This document shows, piece after piece, positions 15,314 through 23,272 of a DNA stretch of 23,389 bases. A model generated the notes under the pieces. The model did not search any database. It was given only the letters and a program-made list of their open reading frames with translations, and was not told where the DNA came from. Source of the stretch: JASFYU01 sp045046905 (GTDB lineage: Bacteria > Bacteroidota > Bacteroidia > Flavobacteriales > Flavobacteriaceae); NCBI GenBank assembly GCA_045046905.1, contig JASFYU010000088.1:1-23389 (forward strand). Reading direction: 5' to 3'. Each line of letters begins with the position of its first letter. Within the stretch, counting starts at the first letter, position 1. Both the position numbers and the translations under genes were made by a program.

Positions 15314-16501
15314 ATGAGAAAAAAGAGTGTTGCGAAATATGGTATTTATGGGGTTCTTTTGTGTGCTGTACTATTGGTGCTCTATTCAGGTAATGTTTCT
15401 TCATCCTATACCCAAATAGCCCTATTGAATTGCAATTGTCCTCCAGGCTTCAAATTAAATGATGAAAACAAATGCATCGCCAAAAATTTATATGAACAAT
15501 ACGCCATTAGGAATAAGGCCGGTGTCGGAGGATTAAAATCTGCCTTACCCAAAATAAGAGATGGTTTTACGCCACAAGAAATAGATTTAGGTAGGTATTT
15601 GTTTTTTGACCCCGTCCTTTCAGGAGATGGTACAGTCTCCTGCGCTACTTGTCATGACCCCAAAAAAGGGTTTAGTGATGGGCTGGCCATAAGCCGGGGA
15701 ATAGACGGTCAGAAATTAAAGAGGGCGTCACCTACGCTGTGGAACGTCGCCTATCTCAGGTCACTATTTTGGGACGGTCGTGCCTCAACCATGGAGGAAC
15801 AGATGCAGGGCCCATTATTCTCCAAAGAAGAAATGGGAAACACACCCGAAAACCTTTTAAATACCTTAAATGCCATAGAAAACTATAAAATCCTTTTTGC
15901 CGAGGCATTTACAGAGAGAGGCAAAAAAGATCCTATCCGATTACATGAAATAATTAGGGCGATTACTGCTTTTGAAGCATCATTGATTTCACTGAACAGC
16001 AAGTATGACCAGTATGCCCATGGCTATCACGTAGCCCTGAGCTCCGAGGAAATCGAGGGTATGAATGTATTCAGGTCCTTTGTGGCCCGCTGTGCGGAAT
16101 GCCATACGCCTCCACTTTTTACAAATCAACAGTTTGCCGTTATAGGCACACCCGAACCTGATGGTAAACCTCTGGATCCAGGAGCGCAAGTTCCCTTTAA
16201 TGATACCTCTTTACGGGGTGCATTCAAGGTGCCCAGCCTTAGGAATATCGAAATGACAGCCCCCTATATGCATTCCGGAAGCTTTAAATCGCTTCGTGAA
16301 ACCGTTCAGTTTTATACCGATGGCCGAGGGCATGCCGTACCAGAAAAAGAAAATTTACTCTTACACTGGCATATTTGGGAACCCAATTTGAGCGATCATG
16401 AACTAGATAGACTTGTAGATTTTCTTAAGACATTGACCGACGAATCTTTTATGCCAATAACCCCAAAAACAGTGCCCTCTGGGCTAAAACCTTCAGTATA
16501 A
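15314..16501 (+). CDS. Di-heme cytochrome c peroxidase / MauG-family protein
   Basis: This 395-residue exported protein has an N-terminal membrane or signal segment (residues about 10-28) and two c-type heme motifs, CATCH (Cys110, Cys113, His114) and CAECH (Cys260, Cys263, His264). FWDGRASTMEEQ near residue 150 and PYMHSGSF with Met319 are typical of bacterial cytochrome c peroxidases, which reduce H2O2 in the periplasm. MauG-like oxidases share this fold. Before the first heme is a small cysteine cluster, CNCPPGF then C (Cys40, Cys42, Cys54), which is not part of the core family. The next gene starts 22 bp downstream, which suggests an operon. Confidence 0.88.
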   Translation: MRKKSVAKYGIYGVLLCAVLLVLYSGNVSSSYTQIALLNCNCPPGFKLNDENKCIAKNLYEQYAIRNKAGVGGLKSALPKIRDGFTPQEIDLGRYLFFDPVLSGDGTVSCATCHDPKKGFSDGLAISRGIDGQKLKRASPTLWNVAYLRSLFWDGRASTMEEQMQGPLFSKEEMGNTPENLLNTLNAIENYKILFAEAFTERGKKDPIRLHEIIRAITAFEASLISLNSKYDQYAHGYHVALSSEEIEGMNVFRSFVARCAECHTPPLFTNQQFAVIGTPEPDGKPLDPGAQVPFNDTSLRGAFKVPSLRNIEMTAPYMHSGSFKSLRETVQFYTDGRGHAVPEKENLLLHWHIWEPNLSDHELDRLVDFLKTLTDESFMPITPKTVPSGLKPSV

Positions 16502-16522
16502 CAAACCAAATACTATTCAAAA

Positions 16523-18028
16523 ATGAAAAAATCAGTTGTATTTAAAATTATCGGCGCGATCATAGTGTTGGCTCTTGGCATATTTTTAGGGAAAATGTTA
16601 TTTTCAGAACCTGCTGTAAATACGGTACCCATGCCTTCTAACATGAGGTATAGGAATATTGGTTTATCAACTGATACCACTCAAATTGCCCAGTCCAAAA
16701 CCTTTGATGGAAAAATCATTGAAGTAAGAGAGGGAGGGTCGATTCAGGCGGCCGTCAAAGAAGCCAAGCCCGGTGATCTAATTCGGGTATATCCTGGCAC
16801 CTATTCAGAAAATGTATATATAGATAAGGATGATATTAGCCTACAAGGGGTTGTGATACAGGGTGAATGGCCTACCCTGGATGGAAAAAAGAAAATTAAC
16901 GATGCCTTTCTCTATTCGGGCAATGGCATTTTAATCGAGAATTTCAAGATTATCAACTATAAAGGTAATGGCGTAATGGGGCAGGCCGGAAACAATTTCA
17001 TAATCCGAAACAATTGGATTATTGATACCGGTGTCTATGGCATTTTCCCCCAGTATGGTAAAAACGGACTCATAGAACACAATGTGCTAAGCGAAATAGA
17101 AGATGCCGCTATTTATGTAGGTATGTGTGATAATGTAGATGTGCTTCACAATGAGGTATTCGACAATGTGGCAGGTATTGAGATTGAAAACTCTAGACAC
17201 TGTTTGGTCGAAAATAATTATGCCCACGACAATACGGGTGGTATTCTGGCCTTTGTAACACCGGGTCTGCCCATTAAGACCACTTTTAATATTATTTTAA
17301 GAAACAATTTTGTTGTAAACAACAACCATGAGAATTTTGGGGCTCCGGGATCCACAGTTGCAGGAATACCCGCTGGGACCGGTATTCTTATTATGGCCGC
17401 AGACGATGTAATTGTCGAGAATAATATTATAAGCGGAAACAATAATACGGGTATTACCATAGTCGACCTTGCCACGGGAGCGCCGACCGCTAATGATCCT
17501 AATTCGGAAGGAAACCCCGATCGGGTCGTGATTCTAGACAATATTATGTTTGAGAACGGCAATGATCCAAGTGGCGAAATAAAAGCCATAATGCTTACAC
17601 AAATGGATGCCAATGGCCCTGACATATTCGCCTATAGAGGTGGAACGGGCAGCACCATACTTGATAAGAATAAGTACCGCACTTTTGGTTTGGGAGATTA
17701 CGGCACCGCTCAAATAACCAATACCAAGGACGTGCCTACTATGATGACACCTGCGCCTGTGCCGCCTAGATCCGTTTCAAAAGAAGAACTTGGCGAACTT
17801 ACCTACTATGGGGTATGTGCCGGTTGTCATGCATTTGGACATCGATTAATCGGTCCTCCAACAGAAATAATACAGGCTATACATAAGAACAATCCGCAGG
17901 GGATTGTAGATTACATAACCAAACCTAAAAACCTTCGTGAGGGTTATCTTGAAATGCCTCCTCAGGATTACCTGTCCTCAGATGCTAAAATGGCCGTAGC
18001 CAAGTATATACTGACTATGAAAGAATAA
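16523..18028 (+). CDS. Parallel beta-helix protein with C-terminal cytochrome c domain
   Basis: This 501-residue protein has a membrane anchor at residues about 8-28. A right-handed parallel beta-helix follows (about 45-390). It has the opening GSIQAAVKEAKPGDLIRVYPGTY and many NNxI turn repeats. The stretches DAAIYVGMCDNV, VAGIEIENSRH and GIPAGTGILIMA match the family I know as TIGR03805 (function unknown). A class I cytochrome c domain ends the protein, with CAGCH (Cys432, Cys435, His436) and a probable axial Met478 in EMPPQDYL. It should face the periplasm or cell surface. The tight spacing to the upstream di-heme peroxidase suggests electron transfer between the two, but that is inference. 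The substrate is unknown. Confidence 0.82.
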   Translation: MKKSVVFKIIGAIIVLALGIFLGKMLFSEPAVNTVPMPSNMRYRNIGLSTDTTQIAQSKTFDGKIIEVREGGSIQAAVKEAKPGDLIRVYPGTYSENVYIDKDDISLQGVVIQGEWPTLDGKKKINDAFLYSGNGILIENFKIINYKGNGVMGQAGNNFIIRNNWIIDTGVYGIFPQYGKNGLIEHNVLSEIEDAAIYVGMCDNVDVLHNEVFDNVAGIEIENSRHCLVENNYAHDNTGGILAFVTPGLPIKTTFNIILRNNFVVNNNHENFGAPGSTVAGIPAGTGILIMAADDVIVENNIISGNNNTGITIVDLATGAPTANDPNSEGNPDRVVILDNIMFENGNDPSGEIKAIMLTQMDANGPDIFAYRGGTGSTILDKNKYRTFGLGDYGTAQITNTKDVPTMMTPAPVPPRSVSKEELGELTYYGVCAGCHAFGHRLIGPPTEIIQAIHKNNPQGIVDYITKPKNLREGYLEMPPQDYLSSDAKMAVAKYILTMKE

Positions 18029-18089
18029 AACCCATTGGCTGTCTGATTGAAATACAATGCGATTCTCAAGATTTTATAACCTAAACTAT

Positions 18090-18524
18090 ATGAAAAAACT
18101 AATTTTCTTTTTAGCTCTGATAGGCTTTTCAAGTACTGCACTTGCACAAAAATCAGTTTCTGGGCAGGTGCTTGAAAAGGGCACTGATCTTCCGCTGTTG
18201 GGGGTAAGCATACTTGTAAAGGGCACAACCATTGGCACCTCTACAGATTTTGACGGCAACTATACCCTTGAAGGGCTTTAAAACAATGCTATTCTTGAGT
18301 TTTCATATATAGGATATTTCACCCAAGAAGTTAGTGTAGGAGACCAAAATACTATTAATATAGCCTTGAATCTCAATGCAGAATTGATTGATGAGGTTGT
18401 TGTAACCGCACTTAATATTCAAAGAGATAAAGAATCATTCAGGTCTTCCTTATCTTAAGTCTCATCGAATGAAGTCAATGTAGCCCTCTTTAGAAAAAGC
18501 CAGTCCAAAATTCGGATTTATTAG
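18090..18524 (+). pseudogene. SusC/RagA-type TonB-dependent receptor, decayed N-terminal remnant
   Basis: The frame from the ATG at 18090 encodes a signal peptide (MKKLIFFLALIGFSSTALAQ). A carboxypeptidase-regulatory-like domain follows, as found at the N-terminus of SusC receptors: SVSGQVLEKGTDLPLLGVSI, then TSTDFDGNYTLEGL. A TAA at 18279-18281 interrupts it where a Lys codon would be expected. The same frame then continues with the correct family sequence (FSYIGYFTQEV, then ELIDEVVVTALNIQRDKESF). A second TAA at 18456-18458 precedes VSSNEVNVA, and similarity fades after about 18485. The plug and barrel, roughly 2.5 kb, are missing. This is a truncated pseudogene in the same direction as the beta-helix gene. 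Confidence 0.85.
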
Positions 18525-18629
18525 AGCTAAGTTTGTGGCTATAAAACACTCTTCCAATGAAATCTAGTATTGAAAAAAGAAGGGTATAAGCTTATATATA
18601 AACCTATAATCGCTTAATTTTATACCGTC

Positions 18630-19994
18630 ATGGAAATATTAAAAAAACAGCGTGATTTTTTTGCATCACAAAAAACAAAAGATGTTTCTTTTCGTAAAAA
18701 AGCCTTAAAACGCTTGCAAAAAGAGATCATTGCTCGTGAAGATGACATTGCAGAAGCAATATATAAGGATTTTAAAAAGCCCAAGTTCGAAACCTTGGCG
18801 GCAGAAACCCAATTTGTACTGGCCGAATTAAAATTGACCTTAAGTAATATTGGTTCATGGGCAAGACCCGAAAGAAAATCGGCCACCTTGATGAATTGGC
18901 CTTCATCAGATTGGATATATAAAGAGCCCCGAGGTGCGATTTTGGTTATAGCGCCTTGGAATTATCCGTTTCAATTGGCATTCGCCCCATTGATTGGTGC
19001 TATTGCCGCAGGAAATACGGTAGTTCTCAAACCATCGGAGGGCACTCCGAATACATCATCGATTATTTCTGAAATTGTCAATGCGGTTTTTAAACCCGAA
19101 CATGTTGCCGTTATTGAAGGCGGGGTAGAAGTATCACAGCAGCTTTTGGCGTCACGATGGGATTATATCTTTTTTACAGGAAGCACCCGTGTTGGCCAAA
19201 TAGTCTATGAGAGTGCAGCGAAACATTTAACGCCGGTAACCCTTGAATTAGGAGGTAAAAACCCATGTATTGTTGATGAAACAGCCTCTATCTCATTGGC
19301 TGCCAAACGTATAGTATGGGGTAAATTCCTTAATGCAGGGCAAACCTGTATCGCAACAGACTACATCCTAGTTCATAAAAACATAAAAGACAAACTTATT
19401 GCGGCCTTAAAAGAAAACATAACTAAATGTTATGGAGAAGATATTGAAGCATCACCAGATTTTTCACGCACCGTTAACCAAGGGCATTATAAGGGTTTAA
19501 GAGCAATGCTTGAAGGCGAAGAGATTCTTTTTGGTGGAAATTATAATGATGAGGACAACTACCTCTCCCCTACTTTGGTGAACGAGCCAAAATTGAATAG
19601 TAAACTAATGCATGGCGAAATATTTGGCCCCATTCTTCCTATAATCGCCTATGAAAATGATGATGATATTCATAAACACATTATGAATTATGGAAAACCC
19701 TTGGCCCTCTATGTTTTTTCGAACAAGAAAAAATTTCAAGATAAAATACTGAATACTTATAGTTTTGGGGGTGGCGCCATAAATGATACCGTAATTCAGA
19801 TTACCAATAAAAAGTTGCCTTATGGTGGTGTTGGGGCCAGTGGTATCGGAGCTTATCACGGTAAAATGTCATTTGATATTTTTTCGCACCGCAAAGCCAT
19901 TATCAAAAAAGCTAATTGGTTGGATCTTCCTCTTCGATACCCTCCGTATACCTTGCCTATGAAATTGGTGAAAATGATTAAGAAGCTGTACTAA
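18630..19994 (+). CDS. Aldehyde dehydrogenase (class 3-like)
   Basis: This 454-residue NAD(P)-dependent aldehyde dehydrogenase oxidises an aldehyde to the carboxylic acid. It is shorter than the ~500-residue class 1/2 enzymes and resembles the class 3 type. The active-site residues are in place: Asn111 in APWNYPFQ, Glu206 in LELGGKNP, and the nucleophile Cys240 in NAGQTCIA. It ends with the class 3 feature LPYGGVGASGIGAYHGK and a short basic/hydrophobic tail (PMKLVKMIKKLY) that could touch the membrane. The substrate cannot be told. It stands alone after the SusC remnant. No clear terminator follows. Confidence 0.92.
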   Translation: MEILKKQRDFFASQKTKDVSFRKKALKRLQKEIIAREDDIAEAIYKDFKKPKFETLAAETQFVLAELKLTLSNIGSWARPERKSATLMNWPSSDWIYKEPRGAILVIAPWNYPFQLAFAPLIGAIAAGNTVVLKPSEGTPNTSSIISEIVNAVFKPEHVAVIEGGVEVSQQLLASRWDYIFFTGSTRVGQIVYESAAKHLTPVTLELGGKNPCIVDETASISLAAKRIVWGKFLNAGQTCIATDYILVHKNIKDKLIAALKENITKCYGEDIEASPDFSRTVNQGHYKGLRAMLEGEEILFGGNYNDEDNYLSPTLVNEPKLNSKLMHGEIFGPILPIIAYENDDDIHKHIMNYGKPLALYVFSNKKKFQDKILNTYSFGGGAINDTVIQITNKKLPYGGVGASGIGAYHGKMSFDIFSHRKAIIKKANWLDLPLRYPPYTLPMKLVKMIKKLY

Positions 19995-20084
19995 CTCAAA
20001 TCGAGGGATCTCGCAATAAAAATGAGGCACTAACTTTACTAAGCTAACTCTCGAAATCGGCCCATTTCCACCCACCGGTATCTT

Positions 20085-20238
20085 ATTGCCGTTTAGCTGT
20101 ATTTCCTTCGGATTTGATGATTTTTTCCACTTCTCGCCTAATTTCATCAAATTAGCCCCTTAGTAGTCTTTCGAAAATTTAACTTCGAATTGAATAAAAA
20201 AGCATCTAAACTGTAAACAAATATTAAGTCGAACTCAG
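20085..20238 (-). repeat. Repeat element (copy B), inverted relative to copy A
   Basis: On the minus strand this reads CTGAGTTCGACTTAATATTT from 20238. It stays homologous for about 155 bases to copy A (6636-6790), and I estimate roughly 80 percent identity by eye. The shared blocks include GTTTAGATG, AATTCGAAG, AATTTGATGAAATT and GGCGAGAAGTGGAAA. The other end of copy A is not recognisable here, so B is partial or ends differently. The minus-strand reading frame across it (starting near 20150) is not a supported gene. Confidence 0.65.
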
Positions 20239-20240
20239 GT

Positions 20241-21080
20241 TTATAGTAATTTAAAGGAAATGGTATCGCCAAACTTTTTTTGAGCAAGGATAACAATTGC
20301 ACGATCCGTCAGCTGTAGTATTCTGGGGTATCCACCAGTTGTTTGACCATCTTTCATCAACACAATTAATTTGCCAGAAGGAGTCAGTTGAACTGTCCCC
20401 GGAAGGGTTGCCGAGGTTAACATAGATACTGAATGTCCTGGAATATTTTCTTTTAATTGATACGCCATACGATTGTTCTCTTTGGCCACTGAAAAATCAG
20501 CTCCGAATATTTTTCCCAACTGTGTATCTCCTAATATTGAATACTCTGGGCCTTTGGTGACTTCTAAAATGGTTTCATCCAAATAGGGGTCAATCTTAAA
20601 TTCAGTAATCTTAGGTTCAAATAAAGAACATTTCTCGTAGGGTATCGAACTTTTGTTCTCTAGATAAGTCGCGGGTGTAATGGCTTTGTAGAAAGAACGA
20701 CTACCCAGTATTTCTTGGGTAAGAAATCCGTTTTTAATGGCTAGATAAGTTCGAAATCCCTTTTCTAATCGACCATAAGACAAAATATATCCTGATTCTA
20801 CTTTATAGACTTTATAATTTAGTACGGGTTGATTGTTCAAGGTCGGTGACATTTCCGCTCCTGCGAGAACAATATATGTTTTCTCTTCAAATTCAATAGT
20901 GGGCCCCGTCATGGTAATTTCTAAAACGGCGGCTTCCTCGGTATTTTCCAATAAGGCGTTTGCCCTAGTAATAGCCGAATCATCCATTGCACCCGATACG
21001 GGTACGCCCTTATCACGATACCCATACCGCCCTGTATCCTGAACCGTAGTATAAAAACCAGATTTCAGTAATTTAAGCAT
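20241..21080 (-). CDS. pxpC: 5-oxoprolinase subunit C
   Basis: PxpC (KipA family, biotin-dependent carboxylase-like domain) works with PxpA and PxpB to hydrolyse 5-oxoproline to glutamate at the cost of ATP. The 279-residue protein opens with the family signature GRYGYRDKGVPVSGAMD, then NALLEN and IEFEEKTYIVLAGAEMSPTL. Near the C-terminus it has TPSGKLIVLMKDGQTTGGYPR. Its start overlaps the pxpB end by eight bases, so the two are translationally coupled. It is the last gene of the operon. Older annotation would call it an allophanate hydrolase subunit 2 or urea amidolyase-related protein. Confidence 0.93.
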   Translation of the reverse strand: MLKLLKSGFYTTVQDTGRYGYRDKGVPVSGAMDDSAITRANALLENTEEAAVLEITMTGPTIEFEEKTYIVLAGAEMSPTLNNQPVLNYKVYKVESGYILSYGRLEKGFRTYLAIKNGFLTQEILGSRSFYKAITPATYLENKSSIPYEKCSLFEPKITEFKIDPYLDETILEVTKGPEYSILGDTQLGKIFGADFSVAKENNRMAYQLKENIPGHSVSMLTSATLPGTVQLTPSGKLIVLMKDGQTTGGYPRILQLTDRAIVILAQKKFGDTISFKLL

Positions 21081-21810
21081 CTATTTTTATTTTTTCCAAT
21101 TTGTAAATACCTACTTCACACTCGATTTTATGCAGGTCATATTCGGCACGTTCGATTTTATAGAATTGTACCTTATCTCCTACACTTACAAAACAGGGAT
21201 CGTTCATTTTAGGGTCGAACATGGGTACCGAACAATTGCCTATGATGTTCCAGCCACCCGGAGATTCTTGCGGGTAGACCCCAGTCTGCTTACTAGCAAT
21301 GCCCACGGCTCCCTTTTCTACTTTTATTCGGGGGTTAGATTTTCGATGCGTTTCTAATGATCTGGGCAAGCCGCCCAAGTACATAAAACCAGGTAAAAAT
21401 CCGATGCCATAAACAGTATACGTACTTTTTGTGTGCAAATCGATTAATTCGGTAATCGACATATTCAATTGATTTGAAACTTCTTTCAGATCTATGCCGA
21501 AATCTAGGTCGTAGCAAACGGGCAGGCGCCATAAACTTTTTTGTTGTAACCTTATTTCGTTTTTTTCGTCATACCATTTTTGAAGCTTTTTAGTAAAGCT
21601 TTTAAATTCGATAGTAGAACTATGATGTAGAATCGTCAGTGAATTGTATGCAGGAATCATTTCCCATCCGTTCACCTTTAGGTACTTATCCTTTAAATAG
21701 GTGTAGAATTGAAGAATGTCGTCCAAGATAGGTTCTTCGACTTTTTCAGGCCATTCGACTAAAACGGCGTGAGAGCCAAAGGGACGTATGCTTATAGAAT
21801 ACTTACTCAT
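21073..21810 (-). CDS. pxpB: 5-oxoprolinase subunit B
   Basis: PxpB (KipI family, allophanate hydrolase subunit 1-like) is the partner of PxpC. The 245-residue protein has the family motif GFLPGFMYLGGLP near residue 137. It is followed by KGAVGIASKQTGVYPQESPG and GWNIIGN, the most conserved block of the family. It overlaps pxpA by the four bases ATGA and pxpC by eight bases, so the three genes are one tight operon. In B. subtilis the homologue KipI also inhibits a sporulation kinase, a role with no relevance indicated here. Confidence 0.93.
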   Translation of the reverse strand: MSKYSISIRPFGSHAVLVEWPEKVEEPILDDILQFYTYLKDKYLKVNGWEMIPAYNSLTILHHSSTIEFKSFTKKLQKWYDEKNEIRLQQKSLWRLPVCYDLDFGIDLKEVSNQLNMSITELIDLHTKSTYTVYGIGFLPGFMYLGGLPRSLETHRKSNPRIKVEKGAVGIASKQTGVYPQESPGGWNIIGNCSVPMFDPKMNDPCFVSVGDKVQFYKIERAEYDLHKIECEVGIYKLEKIKIDA

Positions 21811-22550
21811 CTTTTAATATGAATATTATATTTAGGCAATTCGATTGAAAGATAATGCAATATTTGCAAAGCAGAAGGGGTGTCACCATGTATACAATAG
21901 GTATCAGCTACTATTGGCACTTTCTTACCTTTGAGAGTCTGTACTTTTTTTTCATTTACCATACATAGAAGGTGTTCCAAAACGTCTTGGGGCTCTTCGA
22001 TTACCGCATTGCGAGTTTTTCGCGATACCAAGCTCAAATCTAAATTGTAATTGCGATCGGCAAAAGCTTCATGATGTATGTTGAACCCTTGGGTAATCGC
22101 TTCTTTTGCGATACATGAATTAAAGGGAACATATAAGGAAGCCGTATTTTTATAACGCTCGACCGCCCTTAAAAACACCCTTGAAAGATGGGTGTTGGTT
22201 GCCAAATCATTATAAAGGGCCCCGTGGGGTTTTATATGATGCAAAGGAATATTTTCTTTTTCCAAGATCGCTCGCAAACCAGCCAATTGAGTTTTGATGC
22301 TGGTAATCAGTTTATCTTCGGAGATATTTAGCGAAACTCTTCCAAAATTCTTCCGATCAGGATATGAGGGGTGTGCCCCTACTTTGACCCCATTACAATA
22401 TGCCAGTTGCGCAACCTCGGCCATGGTTTTATCATTTCCGGAATGCACTCCGCAGGCAATATTGCAAGAAGATATCAAAGGCAGAAGGTCTTTTTCGTTT
22501 CCTATTCCCTCGCCGATATCACTATTGATATTGATATATACCCTATTCAT
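21807..22550 (-). CDS. pxpA: 5-oxoprolinase subunit A
   Basis: PxpA (LamB/YcsF family) is the third component of the prokaryotic ATP-dependent 5-oxoprolinase. The 247-residue protein has NSDIGEG near residue 8, CNIACGVHSGND near residue 29, GVKVGAHPSYPDR near residue 53, KPHGALYN near residue 105, and EAFADRNY and IHGDTPSA towards the end. These are the conserved acidic and His positions of the family. It is the first gene of pxpABC. No amino-acid or divalent-metal transporter gene accompanies the trio inside the window. Confidence 0.93.
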   Translation of the reverse strand: MNRVYININSDIGEGIGNEKDLLPLISSCNIACGVHSGNDKTMAEVAQLAYCNGVKVGAHPSYPDRKNFGRVSLNISEDKLITSIKTQLAGLRAILEKENIPLHHIKPHGALYNDLATNTHLSRVFLRAVERYKNTASLYVPFNSCIAKEAITQGFNIHHEAFADRNYNLDLSLVSRKTRNAVIEEPQDVLEHLLCMVNEKKVQTLKGKKVPIVADTYCIHGDTPSALQILHYLSIELPKYNIHIKR

Positions 22551-22696
22551 ATATAAAAGACCTATGCTTTAAAGGTATCAACCTCTCTTTTTAACCATTT
22601 GATGCCAATTTAAACGAATTCACTGTAAATATAAGCGCAAAAGTCAAAAAGTACACCAATCAAAGATTGACCTACACCACAGTTTTAACATTTGAA

Positions 22697-22734
22697 AATG
22701 CATTTCATCTAATAAAATGTATTTCGTCTAAAAG
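22697..22734. repeat. Two 19-base tandem repeats in the pxpA upstream spacer
   Basis: AATGCATTTCATCTAATAA (22697-22715) is followed directly by AATGTATTTCGTCTAAAAG (22716-22734). They differ at only a few positions. They lie in the divergent spacer between pxpA and the next plus-strand gene. A pair of direct repeats with a spacing of about two helical turns could be a binding site for a regulator, but nothing in the sequence proves it. Confidence 0.35.
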
Positions 22735-22815
22735 TAGGCTGTCATACATCGAAATATTATAATATTCTTTAGGGTACGGTGTTATAATAATCCCAAATCT
22801 AATACTACTACTTAA

Positions 22816-23259
22816 ATGAATTGTTTAGAATGCAACAAAGAACTCGATTATCTAGACCATAAAAATTCGATGGATAGCTTAGGAATAGAATTATGCAATC
22901 AGCATTATTCACGTATGCAAAAATTGATCAAACAAAATAACACTCCCCAGGAGGCCGTACAACTGTATTATGGCTTAAAAGAAGAAGGCGTAAAGGCCAT
23001 GCTCGAATGGTGGGATGGCAAAAAATCGGTAGATATTGCCATATCAAGAGTAAAACTAAATATAGAAATCGATAATGAAAATGAGAGGATGACACATGAA
23101 CAGGCAATCAACGACTTAGAAGATTCCATGCATTCTTTCAAAAATGGTTTTACCACAATTCGTATTCCAAATACTTTGATTAAACACTATTTAAGAGAAA
23201 CGGTTAATAATATTATTGGAATAATGGAGGGGCTACGTGCAAATATCAAAGTAATCTAA
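22816..23259 (+). CDS. Hypothetical protein with N-terminal zinc-ribbon-like motif
   Basis: I do not recognise the family of this 147-residue protein. The N-terminus has Cys3 and Cys6 (CLEC) and then Cys27 and His30 (CNQH), a spacing compatible with one small zinc-binding site. Residues about 40-85 are helical and include KEEGVKAMLEWWDGKK. The C-terminal third is rich in amphipathic helix. It has no signal peptide or membrane segment, so it is probably cytoplasmic. The start at 22816 is the first ATG and begins immediately before the cysteine motif. A membrane-protein gene follows 13 bp downstream, which suggests co-transcription. Confidence 0.6.
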   Translation: MNCLECNKELDYLDHKNSMDSLGIELCNQHYSRMQKLIKQNNTPQEAVQLYYGLKEEGVKAMLEWWDGKKSVDIAISRVKLNIEIDNENERMTHEQAINDLEDSMHSFKNGFTTIRIPNTLIKHYLRETVNNIIGIMEGLRANIKVI

Positions 23260-23272
23260 ACACAACCATACT

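Noticed and set aside
19869..20150. A 93-codon minus-strand frame between the aldehyde dehydrogenase and pxpC
   Set aside because: Its first part is the repeat element copy B, and the rest runs antisense into the aldehyde dehydrogenase 3' end. The equivalent frame in copy A is stopped after a few codons, so it is not under coding selection.
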